A stretch of 64,000 nt of DNA from Azospirillum oleiclasticum (GCF_013423485.1 NZ_JABFFR010000003.1:372001-436000), one strand, 5' to 3'. Shown: positions 1 to 8,900, counted from the stretch's first letter. Notes: generated from the sequence alone by a model not told the origin. A program made the numbers and translations.

Positions 1-675
1 GCCGCCGGAGACGACGAGCTTCAGCCCGTCCTCCACCGTCATGTTCAGCACCACCACCTCGCGCCGCGGCGCGACGATCAGGTAACCGGCGGTCGGCGGG
101 GCGCAGGGGATGAAGACGTGCACCATCTCCTCCGCCGACACCTTCTGCATCTCCGGATGCGCGGTGCCGGTGATGAAGCCCATCGACCACAGCCCGTGGC
201 GTGGATACTCCACCATCACCACCTCGCGGAAAGCGTTGGACTTCTTCGCCAGCACCGTCTCGAAAATCTGCTTCAGCGCGCCGTAGACGCTGCGCACCAC
301 CGGCATGCGGGCCACCACCCCCTCGCCCGCGCGCAGCAGCAGCCGCCCGACATAGCCGGCGGCGAAGGCGCCGATCAGCGTCAGAGCCAGGATCACCACC
401 AGCACGCCGATGCCCGGCACCGAGAAAGGCAGGTAATAGTCCGGCATGTAGCCCGCCGGGATCAGCGGGCGCACGGTGTTGTCGATGAAGGAGATGAACC
501 ACCACGCGATGTAGGCGGTGATCGCGATGGGGGCCGTCACCAGCACGCCGGCCAGGAAATAGGCGCGCAACCGGCCCGTGAAGCCGATGCCGTCCCGCCG
601 CGGCGGCTTCGGCGGCTGGGGGTGGGACGGTTCGGGCGCGGACTCGGTCGTCTGTCCGTCGTCGCTGGGGTTCAC
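1..675 (-). CDS. DUF502 family inner-membrane protein (partial, C-terminus cut by window)
   Basis: The gene runs off the left edge; 225 codons are visible from a GTG at 675. The N-terminus is a proline-rich cytoplasmic stretch (residues 1-35). Two hydrophobic segments follow (about 38-64 and 87-109), and then a soluble part that ends in the edge motif EDGLKLVVSGG, which is typical of DUF502 proteins. The family is an uncharacterised two-helix membrane protein common in proteobacteria. No function is assigned. The next gene on the same strand is about 100 bases upstream and looks unrelated. The start is inferred from the family-like beginning; there is no strong ribosome binding site. Confidence 0.8.
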   Translation of the reverse strand, partial: MNPSDDGQTTESAPEPSHPQPPKPPRRDGIGFTGRLRAYFLAGVLVTAPIAITAYIAWWFISFIDNTVRPLIPAGYMPDYYLPFSVPGIGVLVVILALTLIGAFAAGYVGRLLLRAGEGVVARMPVVRSVYGALKQIFETVLAKKSNAFREVVMVEYPRHGLWSMGFITGTAHPEMQKVSAEEMVHVFIPCAPPTAGYLIVAPRREVVVLNMTVEDGLKLVVSGG

Positions 676-773
676 GAAAGGCCTCGCGCGTGATCGCAAC
701 GCGCCATGATGGACCGGCGGGGCGCGCGGCTCAACGACCTTTCATGCTTTTGTTGAACGGCGCCCCCGGCGCT

Positions 774-1160
774 TCAGCCCAGGGTCCAGCAGAGCACCGC
801 CACACCCAGCGCGATGGCGGAGCCGTCCACATGGTTGGGGAAGGTGTCCCAGAAGCTCTGCGTGGTGGCCGGGCTGCGCTCCTCGCCCAGCTCGTCCAGC
901 CACAGGCCGGCGGGCAGGCCGCCGGCGAAGCGTTCCGCCAGCGCCCCCGACAGGTGCGCCATGCCGACCGCCAGATAGCAGAACTTCACGAACTCCAGCA
1001 GAAAGGCCAAAGTCCCGCCACCCTCCGCCGTCGGCAGCACCGCGGTGCCGCTCGCCAGCACCGCGGTTCCCATGGCCAGCGCCGCCGCGAAGGGAATCGC
1101 GACGACGGACAGCAGGCGCTGGGTCTCGACACGGCGCGCGCTGGGAATTCGGCTGAACAT
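774..1160 (-). CDS. Small hypothetical membrane protein
   Basis: A 128-residue protein that I do not recognise. From the ATG at 1160 it has a basic start (MFSRIPSARR), a hydrophobic segment around residues 17-42, a second moderately hydrophobic stretch rich in A, L and F at about 50-75, and a C-terminal hydrophobic segment ending SAIALGVAVLCWTLG. An in-frame start at 1226 would add 22 basic residues without an obvious ribosome binding site, so 1160 is preferred. It lies between the DUF502 gene and the caspase-like gene, all on the minus strand. It is probably an inner-membrane protein; no function is inferred. Confidence 0.55.
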   Translation of the reverse strand: MFSRIPSARRVETQRLLSVVAIPFAAALAMGTAVLASGTAVLPTAEGGGTLAFLLEFVKFCYLAVGMAHLSGALAERFAGGLPAGLWLDELGEERSPATTQSFWDTFPNHVDGSAIALGVAVLCWTLG

Positions 1161-1257
1161 CGGAAAGAACCTTCGGCGGCTGCGGGTACGGACGCCCCAT
1201 CTACCCGCCGAATCGGTTAACGACACCTTAGCGCATGGCGTTGGTCACAGGCCACGC

Positions 1258-2835
1258 TCAAGGCACCTCCCACACGATCTCGTCGTCCACGGCGTAGATG
1301 AAGCATCCCTCCGGCTCGTGCTTGGCGCAGTATTCCAACGCCGCCTCGCGCGCCTCGTCCTCCGTCTTGCGGCCGGTGGCGTAGCCGTAGGCGCCGCGCC
1401 AATGGAGCGCCAGGGCTTTCGACTCCGACTTGCCGGCATAGACCCCCATGGCGGCGAAAGCATCGGCCCGCGTCAGGAAGGGCACCGTGGCGGGATTGAC
1501 CGCCCCTTCCTTCTCGATCTCGAAGTCGGCGAGCCGCAGGGGCGTGCCGGGTGGCACGACCAGACGGTCATCGACCGCGTAGAGGGCGCAGCGGCGCCCC
1601 GCCAGGAACTCGCACCGCTCCAGCGCCGCCCGTGCGACACGCGAGGGCGGCAGTGGACCGTTGGCGCTGGTGACGTAAGCGTAGGAGCCGTTCGTGGCGA
1701 CCGCGAACGCTTTCGGCGACGGTGCCGACGCGTAGCGGGACAGCGTCTCGCGCGCGGCCGGCTTCACATAGGGCACCGCGGACGCGTCGAACAGCATGCT
1801 GCCCGCGGATGGCGGCTTGCCGGGCAGAACGGGCGGGGCGACGGTGCCGGCGACCTGCGGCGCGGCCGGGGCCGGCGCGGGGACCGGTGTGGCCGGCTGC
1901 GGGGCGGCCGGGATGGGCGTCAGCGTGCGCAGGCGGCTTTCCGCCAGGCTGCGGAAGGTGCCGCCGGGGAACTGCTCCAGGTAGGCCTTGAACAGGGTGG
2001 GGTCGGCGCTGTCCTTGATGGAATTCCAGAAGGCGACCTCGCGGTCGGCGGCGGGGCCGGGCGGCGGCGGCTTGGCCGCACCGGTGGGGGCGAAGAAGTG
2101 GAACTCCCCGTCCAGCGGCGACGTCGAGAACCACGGTTGCTGGCTGCCGCCGGTCTTGCGCATCACCTGGACGCCGACGTTGTTGAACACGTCGAACACC
2201 GTGCTGCCCGGCCGCCGCATCGCCTCCGCCAGCGCCGCGGTGTAGGGGCTGTTGCGGCCGTCGCCGTCGGCGGCGAGCGCGCCGGGCTGGGTGGCGTAGC
2301 CGATGACCGTGCCGGCCGGCGCCTGCATCTGCGCCAGCCCGGAGGAGGCCGAGCGCATGCCGCGCCCGCCGAACGGGTTGTTGCGGCAGGCATCGAGCAC
2401 CACGATGTTCATCCGCCGGTCGTTGCCGTCCATGGCGTCGAGCACCAGCCCGACATCCACCAGCTCGTAGCGGACGTCCGCCTCCGACGCCACCTTGGCG
2501 GTGACCGGGACGAGGTAGTTGGTGCCGTTCATCTGGATGCCGTGGCCGGCGTAGAAGAACACCGCCGCCGACGCGCCGCGGATGCGCTGGCCGAACTCGC
2601 GCACCGCCTTCTCCAGATCCTCCCGCGACAGGTCGATCAGGGGCTTGCCGCCGATCAGGTCGAAGCCGGCGTCGTCCAGCGTGGACGCCATCAGCTTGGC
2701 GTCGTTGGGTGGATTGAGCAGCGGCGTCGCGTGGCGGTAATCGCCGTTCCCCACCACAAGCGCCACCCGGTCCCCGGCCGTGGCGGCCGACGGAAGCCAG
2801 AGGGCGGAGACGACGCACAGAAAGGCGATGAGCAT
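1258..2835 (-). CDS. Secreted caspase-family (peptidase C14) protein with two C-terminal DUF4189-like repeats
   Basis: A 525-residue protein. Residues 1-20 form a signal peptide ending SAATA. Residues 21-250 are a caspase-like fold: VALVVGNGDY opens it, the catalytic His is H98 in FFYAGHGI, and the catalytic Cys is C150 in VVLDACRNNPF. A short conserved segment follows (about 264-305), then a Pro/Ala linker (307-345). Two related C-terminal repeats (about 375-427 and 475-525) each carry the pattern of a YAY/YGY turn, an AALExC stretch and the words YAVDD. Both dyad residues are present, so an active peptidase is plausible. The start was chosen because it directly precedes the signal peptide. 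It is divergent from a Crp-type regulator. Confidence 0.85.
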   Translation of the reverse strand: MLIAFLCVVSALWLPSAATAGDRVALVVGNGDYRHATPLLNPPNDAKLMASTLDDAGFDLIGGKPLIDLSREDLEKAVREFGQRIRGASAAVFFYAGHGIQMNGTNYLVPVTAKVASEADVRYELVDVGLVLDAMDGNDRRMNIVVLDACRNNPFGGRGMRSASSGLAQMQAPAGTVIGYATQPGALAADGDGRNSPYTAALAEAMRRPGSTVFDVFNNVGVQVMRKTGGSQQPWFSTSPLDGEFHFFAPTGAAKPPPPGPAADREVAFWNSIKDSADPTLFKAYLEQFPGGTFRSLAESRLRTLTPIPAAPQPATPVPAPAPAAPQVAGTVAPPVLPGKPPSAGSMLFDASAVPYVKPAARETLSRYASAPSPKAFAVATNGSYAYVTSANGPLPPSRVARAALERCEFLAGRRCALYAVDDRLVVPPGTPLRLADFEIEKEGAVNPATVPFLTRADAFAAMGVYAGKSESKALALHWRGAYGYATGRKTEDEAREAALEYCAKHEPEGCFIYAVDDEIVWEVP

Positions 2836-2987
2836 CCGGATCGCGGCCACGCGCGGTCTCCACCAAGCCGTTGCGCCGGCCGGGCCAAACGCCCGACCTT
2901 TCGGAGTATGCATCTTGGCGAGGCCATCGACGCCGCGCAACCGGCGGATTGGCGTGGTCTCCCGAAGCCGCGCCGTCAACGGCGGCT

Positions 2988-3015
2988 TTGCGGGAACCGT
3001 CGGCTCCGCTATGAT
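2988..3015 (+). promoter_or_regulatory. Candidate sigma-70 promoter of the Crp/Fnr-family gene
   Basis: A TATGAT hexamer (3010-3015, 5 of 6 to consensus) sits 27 bases before the ATG at 3043. A weak TTTGCG lies 17 bases upstream. Only the -10 is convincing. Confidence 0.35.
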
Positions 3016-3042
3016 CGGGCATACGAACGGGGGCGGCACGGC

Positions 3043-3744
3043 ATGGAGACGGTCAGCGCGAGTCTGGACCGCATCGCGATCCTCCGCACGCTGGATGCGG
3101 ATGAACGGCTGGCGCTGACGCGCCAATGCCGCTGGCGCCGATTCCGCGCCGACGAACAGATCATCGACCATCTGAGCGACACCCGCGACGTCTGCTTCGT
3201 GGTGGAGGGTGCGGTGCGGGTGGTCAGCCACTCCGTGTCCGGCCGCGAGATCAGCTTCGACGAGGTGGAGGCCGGCGGCTTCATCGGCGAGCTGGCGGCC
3301 ATCGACGGCGGCCCGCGCTCCGCCTCGGTGGTCGCCCGCGACGACAACACGCTGGTGGCCTTCCTCGCCCCGCGCGCCTTCCAGGAGCTGGTGACCAACC
3401 GGCCCGAGCTGGCGCTGATGCTGATGCGCCGGCTGTGCGCCATGGTCCGGCAGGCGACCGAGCGGATCATGGATCTATCGACACTCGCCGCCAACAACCG
3501 CGTGCACGCCGAACTGCTGCGCCTCGCCCGCCCCAACCGCAAGCCGGACGGCACCGCCGTGATCACCCCGGTTCCGGTTCATGGCGACATCGCCGCCCGC
3601 ATTAGCGCGACCCGCGAGACGGTGGCACGCGTGATGGGGGAGCTGACCCGCGACGGCGTGATCGAGAAGCGCGGATCGTCGCTGGTGATCCGCGCCTTCG
3701 ACCGTCTGGACGAGATGGTGCAGGAGGTGCGCGGCGTCGGGTGA
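3043..3744 (+). CDS. Crp/Fnr family transcriptional regulator
   Basis: A 233-residue protein with an N-terminal cyclic-nucleotide-binding fold and a C-terminal winged helix. The phosphate-binding cassette is clear (GGFIGELAAIDGGPRSASVVA, residues 78-98, with E83 and the R92-S93 pair), so cAMP or a related nucleotide is a plausible ligand. The recognition helix reads RETVAR (191-196), which is the CRP pattern (R-E-x-x-x-R) rather than the FNR pattern (E-x-x-S-R). The N-terminal cysteine cluster of oxygen-sensing FNR is absent. It is divergent from the secreted caspase-like gene and may control it; that link is inferred from position only. Confidence 0.88.
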   Translation: METVSASLDRIAILRTLDADERLALTRQCRWRRFRADEQIIDHLSDTRDVCFVVEGAVRVVSHSVSGREISFDEVEAGGFIGELAAIDGGPRSASVVARDDNTLVAFLAPRAFQELVTNRPELALMLMRRLCAMVRQATERIMDLSTLAANNRVHAELLRLARPNRKPDGTAVITPVPVHGDIAARISATRETVARVMGELTRDGVIEKRGSSLVIRAFDRLDEMVQEVRGVG

Positions 3745-3768
3745 GCCACCGCCGCTGCGCCGACGCCC

Positions 3769-4350
3769 CTACCCCGCCGCCTTGCCGATGGCGGCCATCA
3801 GCTCCGGGCTGGTGACCATCGCCAGCAGGGTGATCTGGGTCATCAGGGCGATCTCGCCGCGGCCGGCGGCGGCCAGCAGCTCCGGCTTCGTCAGCAGCTC
3901 GATCCGCGTCTCCTCCAGATCGCCCGAGTCCGGCTCGGCGACCCGGCGGCAGCCGGTGGCGTGGAACATGTGGGACGTGGCGCCGCCGGCGTTGGCGTAC
4001 ATGGTGTAGGCGCCGAGGTCGGTCCAGCGCTCCGCCACGCAGCCCGTTTCCTCCATGAGCTCTCGCTTCGCCGTCTCCAGCGCGCTCTCGCCGGGCTTGT
4101 CCATGTGGCCGCCGGGGAAGGTCAGGCAGACCCGCTTCGGCCCGTGCCGGTACTGGCGCATCGCCAGGATCCGCCCGTCCTCCATCTCCGGGAAGATGCA
4201 GACGAAGGCGGGTTGGCGGAGCTGGTAGAAATTCTCCACCACCCGCCCGTCCGGCAGTTCGACCGTGTCGACGCCGACCCTCATCCAGGGCGAGGCGTCC
4301 AGCAGCTCGCGGCTCTCCAGCACCCGCCAGGGCTTGAGTTCGTCCGTCAC
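3769..4350 (-). CDS. Nudix hydrolase
   Basis: A 193-residue protein with one Nudix domain. The catalytic helix RELMEETG is intact, preceded by the expected Glu and seven-residue gap. However, the loop between the conserved Gly and that Glu (GHMDKPGE) has six residues rather than the usual five. Such enzymes split nucleoside diphosphates linked to another moiety; the N-terminal half (ENFYQLRQPAFVCIFPEM) resembles ADP-ribose or NAD-type pyrophosphohydrolases, but the substrate cannot be read from sequence. The gene follows map by one base and is probably co-transcribed with it. Confidence 0.83.
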   Translation of the reverse strand: MTDELKPWRVLESRELLDASPWMRVGVDTVELPDGRVVENFYQLRQPAFVCIFPEMEDGRILAMRQYRHGPKRVCLTFPGGHMDKPGESALETAKRELMEETGCVAERWTDLGAYTMYANAGGATSHMFHATGCRRVAEPDSGDLEETRIELLTKPELLAAAGRGEIALMTQITLLAMVTSPELMAAIGKAAG

Positions 4351-4351
4351 G

Positions 4352-5185
4352 TCAGCCCACCGGGTAGGGCGGCTTGGTGTAGCCGGCCGGGGACAGGGTG
4401 AAGATCTCGCAGCCGTCCTCGGTGATGCCGACCTGATGCTCGAACTGGGCGGACAGCGAGCGGTCGCGGGTGACGGTGGTCCAGCCGTCCGACAGGATCT
4501 TCACGTCGGCCTTGCCGGCGTTGATCATCGGCTCGATGGTGAAGACCATGCCGGGGCGCAGCTCGATGCCCTCGTCCGGCCGGCCGAAATGGTTGACGTG
4601 CGGGGCTCCGTGGAACTCCCGGCCGATGCCGTGCCCACCGAACTCCCGGACGACCGAGCAGCGGTTGGCCTCCGCCAGCGTCTGGATGGCGTGCCCGATG
4701 GCGCCCAGCCGTGCGCCGGGCTTCGCCTGGGCGATGCCGGCCATCATGCAGTCGTAGGTCAGCTCCACCAGCTTGCGCGCCTTCACCCCGATCCGGTCGC
4801 CGACATAGAACATGCGGCTGGTGTCGCCGTACCAGCCGTCCAGGATCACCGTCACGTCGATGTTGACGATGTCGCCGTCGGCCAGCCGCTTGTCGTCGCT
4901 GGGAATGCCGTGGTTGACGACATGGTTGGGGGAGATGCAGGAGGCCTTGGGATAACCCTTGTAGCCGACCGTCGCCGGGATGCCGCCGTGCTCGCGCTGG
5001 AACGCCTCGATCAGCCGGTCGAGATGGCCCGTGCTCACCCCCGGCTTCACGAAGGGGGCGATGTGATCCAGCGTCTCGGCGGCCAGCCGCCCGGCACGCC
5101 TCAGCCCTTCGAAATCCCCCGGCCCGAGCAGCGGCACCCGCCGCCCATCGATGTCGATCGCGTACGCGCCCGATGCGTCGTTCAT
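4352..5185 (-). CDS. map: Type I methionine aminopeptidase
   Basis: A 277-residue protein that removes the initiator methionine from nascent proteins in the cytoplasm. All five metal ligands of the pita-bread fold are visible: the two Asp in NIDVTVILDGWYGDTSRMF, the His in GREFHGAPHV, the Glu in FTIEPMI and the Glu in FEHQVGI. The glycine-rich GGHGIGREFHG block is intact. Its length is slightly above the usual 250-265 residues because of the N-terminal part (IDGRRVPLLGPGDFEGLRRAGR). The Nudix gene lies directly downstream. Confidence 0.95.
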   Translation of the reverse strand: MNDASGAYAIDIDGRRVPLLGPGDFEGLRRAGRLAAETLDHIAPFVKPGVSTGHLDRLIEAFQREHGGIPATVGYKGYPKASCISPNHVVNHGIPSDDKRLADGDIVNIDVTVILDGWYGDTSRMFYVGDRIGVKARKLVELTYDCMMAGIAQAKPGARLGAIGHAIQTLAEANRCSVVREFGGHGIGREFHGAPHVNHFGRPDEGIELRPGMVFTIEPMINAGKADVKILSDGWTTVTRDRSLSAQFEHQVGITEDGCEIFTLSPAGYTKPPYPVG

Positions 5186-5277
5186 TCCTTCACCCTTTCA
5201 CTCATGCCCCCACCTAGCGGAATACCCGCATCGGGGGCAAGGGCTGCGTTTCCGGCATAGGCGCGGCGTCGGCGGAT

Positions 5278-5286
5278 TGCTATATG
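5278..5286 (+). promoter_or_regulatory. Candidate extended -10 promoter of radA
   Basis: TGCTATATG has the TGn extension plus a TATATG hexamer (5281-5286). The in-frame ATG at 5284 lies inside this hexamer. If the promoter is used, transcription would begin about 5293 and translation must start at the GTG at 5323. Confidence 0.4.
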
Positions 5287-5322
5287 AGGGCCTTCCGAAA
5301 CAACGGCCGGTTCACACCCACC

Positions 5323-6705
5323 GTGGCGAAGCCCACCACCCGTTACGCCTGCCAGTCCTGTGGCGCCTCCTTCCCCAAATGGGCGGGGCGCTGCGACGCC
5401 TGCGGCGAGTGGAACACGCTGGTCGAGGAGGCGGTGCCCGACGCGGCGCCGAAGGGGCTGGGGGTCGCCAAGGGCCGCCGCATCGAGTTTGTCGGCCTGA
5501 CGGGTGCCGGCGCCGCCCCGCCCCGCCGCCTCACCCGCATCGCCGAGCTGGACCGCGTGTGTGGCGGCGGCATGGTGCCGGGCTCGGCCCTGCTGGTCGG
5601 CGGTGATCCCGGCATCGGCAAATCCACCCTGCTGCTCCAGGCAACCGCGCGGCTGGCGCAGGAGCACCGCGTCGCCTACGTGTCCGGCGAGGAGGCGGTC
5701 GATCAGGTGCGGTTGCGCGCGCGCCGGCTGGGCGTGGCGGAGGCGCCGGTGGCGCTGGCCTCGGCCACCAGCGTGCGCGACGTGGTGGCCGCACTCGACG
5801 CCGCCGACGGGCCGGAGATCGTCGTCATCGACTCCATCCAGACCATGTATGTGGACACGCTGGACAGCGCGCCCGGCACGGTGGCGCAGGTCCGCGCCTC
5901 GGCGCAGGAGCTGATCCGCGTGGCCAAGCGCCGCGGCGTCGTCCTCATCCTCGTCGGCCACGTGACCAAGGAGGGCATGATCGCCGGCCCCCGCGTGCTG
6001 GAGCACATGGTCGACACCGTCCTCTATTTCGAAGGCGACCGCGGTCACCAGTTCCGCATCCTGCGCGCGGTCAAGAACCGCTTCGGCCCGACCGACGAGA
6101 TCGGCGTGTTCGAGATGACCGACGGCGGGCTGTCGGAGGTCTCCAATCCCTCCGCCCTGTTCCTGGCCGACCGGCGCGGTGACGTGTCGGGAGCCGCGGT
6201 CTTCGCCGGGATGGAGGGCACGCGGCCGGTGCTGGTGGAGGTGCAGGCGCTGGTCGCCCCTTCCCCGCTCGGCACACCGCGGCGCGCCGTGGTCGGCTGG
6301 GACTCCGCGCGGCTCGCCATGGTGCTGGCGGTGCTGGAGGCGCGCTGCGGCGTGGCGATCGGCGCCAACGACGTGTACCTGAACGTGGCCGGTGGATTGC
6401 GTGTGACCGAGCCGGCGGCGGACCTCGCGGTCGCCGCGGCCCTCGTTTCGTCCTTGACGGGGGAGCCGGTTCCGGCCGATGCCGTGGTCTTCGGCGAGAT
6501 CGGGCTGTCGGGCGAGGTGCGCGGCGTCGGCCAGACCGATCCGCGGCTGAAGGAGGCGGCGAAGCTCGGCTTCGCCACCGCCCTGATGCCGGCCCGCGCC
6601 GGTGCCGGGCGGGGCGATGGCGGGCTGCGCACCGTCGAGCTGCGGCGCCTCGGTGAACTGTTGCCACTGTTCCAGCAGGGCGAACCCGGGCCCGGTCGGG
6701 GATAG
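5323..6705 (+). CDS. radA: DNA repair protein RadA (Sms)
   Basis: A 460-residue RecA-like helicase that helps branch migration in homologous recombination. The N-terminal zinc finger has C10, C13, C24 and C27. Walker A is GGDPGIGKST (93-102), Walker B includes IVVIDS (about 166-171), and the RadA-specific KNRFG motif is at 251-255. The C-terminal 170 residues are the Lon-like domain (GEIGLSGEVRGV). The GTG at 5323 gives the family-typical start AKPTTRYACQSCG. An ATG 13 codons earlier sits inside a likely -10 element and is less likely. Downstream are cvpA and purF. Confidence 0.94.
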   Translation: MAKPTTRYACQSCGASFPKWAGRCDACGEWNTLVEEAVPDAAPKGLGVAKGRRIEFVGLTGAGAAPPRRLTRIAELDRVCGGGMVPGSALLVGGDPGIGKSTLLLQATARLAQEHRVAYVSGEEAVDQVRLRARRLGVAEAPVALASATSVRDVVAALDAADGPEIVVIDSIQTMYVDTLDSAPGTVAQVRASAQELIRVAKRRGVVLILVGHVTKEGMIAGPRVLEHMVDTVLYFEGDRGHQFRILRAVKNRFGPTDEIGVFEMTDGGLSEVSNPSALFLADRRGDVSGAAVFAGMEGTRPVLVEVQALVAPSPLGTPRRAVVGWDSARLAMVLAVLEARCGVAIGANDVYLNVAGGLRVTEPAADLAVAAALVSSLTGEPVPADAVVFGEIGLSGEVRGVGQTDPRLKEAAKLGFATALMPARAGAGRGDGGLRTVELRRLGELLPLFQQGEPGPGRG

Positions 6706-6739
6706 CAGATCGGGGATGGCGGGTCGAGGATAGCGGACC

Positions 6740-7441
6740 ATGGAAAACCTACCGATGAACCCGGCGGACATGGCGGTCGTCGCCGTGCTCCTGCTGTCGG
6801 CCTTGCTGGCCTTCACCCGCGGCATGGTGGCGGAGGTGCTGTCGCTGGCCGCCTGGGCCGGGGCGGCGCTCGCCACCCTCTACGCCCTGCCCAGCGCCCT
6901 GCCGGTAGCGCAGCAGTTCATCAAGGTGCCGATGCTGGCCTACGCCGCGTCGGCCGCGGTGATCTTCTGCGTGGCGCTGGTGGCGTTGAAGATCCTGGCG
7001 AACATCCTGTCCCGGCGGGTGCAGAACTCGTCACTGTCGGCGGTCGACCGCTCGCTCGGTTTCGTCTTCGGTCTGGGCAAGGGAGCGTTGCTCGCGTCCG
7101 TCGCATACCTGTTCTTCGTCTGGCTGGTGCCTCCGCCCGAGCATCCGCAGTGGCTGAAGGACGCGCGCACGCGCCCCTTGCTGCACGAGGGTGCCGGCAT
7201 GATCTATGCGCTGGTGCCTGAGAATCTGAGGGCTGACGGGCTTGCCCGCGCCGATCTGACCCGCGACCGGGTCCGACAGGCGGTCGAGGCCAAGGAGCAG
7301 CTCGACCGCCTGGCCACTCCGGTGCCCGCCGGCAGCAAGACGGGTGCGCCCGACGGCGAGAGGGGCTATAACAGGTCGGAGCGCGGCAGCCTCGACCAGC
7401 TCTTCCAACAGAACTCGCAGGGTCCGGCGCCTGCACAGTGA
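6740..7441 (+). CDS. cvpA: CvpA family membrane protein
   Basis: A 233-residue inner-membrane protein. Four hydrophobic segments are visible in the first 130 residues (about 9-27, 30-48, 65-88 and 105-128), followed by a soluble tail rich in charged residues. CvpA is linked to colicin V export in enteric bacteria and to envelope stress tolerance in general; its molecular role is unclear. The order cvpA-purF with a ten-base gap is widely conserved and supports the call. An alternative ATG five codons downstream (6755) is possible. Confidence 0.88.
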   Translation: MENLPMNPADMAVVAVLLLSALLAFTRGMVAEVLSLAAWAGAALATLYALPSALPVAQQFIKVPMLAYAASAAVIFCVALVALKILANILSRRVQNSSLSAVDRSLGFVFGLGKGALLASVAYLFFVWLVPPPEHPQWLKDARTRPLLHEGAGMIYALVPENLRADGLARADLTRDRVRQAVEAKEQLDRLATPVPAGSKTGAPDGERGYNRSERGSLDQLFQQNSQGPAPAQ

Positions 7442-7451
7442 GGACACAAGG

Positions 7452-8900
7452 ATGCTGACGACGCACCCGTTCGATGACGACAAGCTGCACGAGGAGTGCG
7501 GGGTGTTCGGCATCCTCAACCACCCACAGGCCGCGGCGATCACCGCGCTGGGGCTGCACGCGCTCCAACACCGCGGGCAGGAGGCGGCGGGCATCGTCAG
7601 CTTCGACGGGGATTTCCACGTCGAGCACACGATGGGCCTCGTCGGCGACCATTTCTCGACCGAGGCGGTCATCTCCAAGCTGAAGGGGCCGGCGGCCATC
7701 GGCCATGTGCGCTACGCCACCACCGGTGCGGCGATGATGCGCAACGTGCAGCCGCTGTTCGCGGAGCTGGAATTCGGCGGCTTCGCCCTGGCGCACAACG
7801 GCAACCTGACCAACGCGCAGTCGTTGCGCCGCCAGCTCGTGCGCCGCGGCTGCCTGTTCCAGTCCACCACCGACACCGAGGTGATCGTCCATCTGATGGC
7901 GCTCGCCCGCGGCGGCTCCCCGGTGGACCGCATGATCGAGGCGGTGCGGCAGGTGGAGGGCGCCTTCTCCCTGGTCGCCATCACCCCGAAGCAGGTGATC
8001 GGCGTGCGCGACGCGCTGGGCGTGCGGCCGCTGGTGCTGGGCAAGCTCGGCGACAGCTACATCATGGCGTCGGAAAGCTGCGCGCTCGACATTGTCGGCG
8101 CCGATTTCGTGCGCGACGTCGAGCCGGGCGAGATGATCGTGCTGGACGAGTCCGGCGTGCATTCCATGCGCCCCTTCCAGCAGCAGCCGCGGCGCCTCTG
8201 TATTTTCGAGTACATCTACTTCGCCCGCCCCGACAGCGTGATCGAGGGGTCCTCCGTCTACGAGGCGCGGCGGCGCATCGGCGAGGAGCTGGCGATCGAG
8301 GCCCATGTGCCGGCCGACGCCATCGTCCCGGTTCCCGACAGCGGCGTGCCGGCCGCACTCGGCTACGCGACGCAGAGCGGCATCCCGTTCGAGCTGGGCA
8401 TCATCCGCAACCATTATGTCGGCCGCACCTTCATCGAGCCGACCGACCAGATCCGCCATCTTGGCGTGAAGCTCAAGCACAACGCCAACCGCCGGGTGAT
8501 CGAGGGCAAGCGCGTCATCCTGGTGGACGACAGCATCGTGCGCGGCACCACCTCGAAGAAGATCGTGGAAATGGTGCGCGCCGCCGGGGCGGCGGAGGTG
8601 CACATGCGCATCTCCAGCCCGCCGACCGCGCACCCCTGTTTCTACGGCATCGACACGCCCGAGCAGGACAAGCTGCTGGCCCACCGCTTCTCGGTGGAGG
8701 AGATGCGGGAGTTCATCCAGGCCGACAGCCTCGCCTTCATCTCCTTCGACGGTCTCTACCGCGCGATGGGCGAGCCGCGGCGCGATCCGGACGCGCTGCG
8801 CTATTGCGACGCTTGTTTCACCGGCGACTACCCGATCCGCCTGACCGACCGGGACGAGCGCGACAGCATCGAAAACCTGCGTCCGGCGCTGCGCGCCTGA
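7452..8900 (+). CDS. purF: Amidophosphoribosyltransferase
   Basis: A 482-residue enzyme for the first committed step of purine synthesis, in which PRPP and glutamine give phosphoribosylamine. The N-terminal nucleophile is C17 in HEECGVFGI, so a 16-residue propeptide must be removed. The glutaminase domain covers about residues 17-240. The PRPP loop is VILVDDSIVRGTTS in the phosphoribosyltransferase domain. C-terminal cysteines (YCDACFTGDYP) match the family. The start has an AGGA seven bases upstream. It follows cvpA closely, probably in one transcript. Confidence 0.96.
   Translation: MLTTHPFDDDKLHEECGVFGILNHPQAAAITALGLHALQHRGQEAAGIVSFDGDFHVEHTMGLVGDHFSTEAVISKLKGPAAIGHVRYATTGAAMMRNVQPLFAELEFGGFALAHNGNLTNAQSLRRQLVRRGCLFQSTTDTEVIVHLMALARGGSPVDRMIEAVRQVEGAFSLVAITPKQVIGVRDALGVRPLVLGKLGDSYIMASESCALDIVGADFVRDVEPGEMIVLDESGVHSMRPFQQQPRRLCIFEYIYFARPDSVIEGSSVYEARRRIGEELAIEAHVPADAIVPVPDSGVPAALGYATQSGIPFELGIIRNHYVGRTFIEPTDQIRHLGVKLKHNANRRVIEGKRVILVDDSIVRGTTSKKIVEMVRAAGAAEVHMRISSPPTAHPCFYGIDTPEQDKLLAHRFSVEEMREFIQADSLAFISFDGLYRAMGEPRRDPDALRYCDACFTGDYPIRLTDRDERDSIENLRPALRA

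Noticed and set aside
1045-3042. Long open frame on the plus strand in front of the Crp-type regulator.
   Set aside because: It is antisense to the caspase-like gene and low in sequence complexity (Arg/Gly rich). The real regulator starts at 3043.
3043-3744. The Crp-type regulator as the FNR that acts at the gldA box.
   Set aside because: The recognition helix is RETVAR (CRP type) and there is no cysteine cluster, so binding to TTGAT-type half sites is unlikely.
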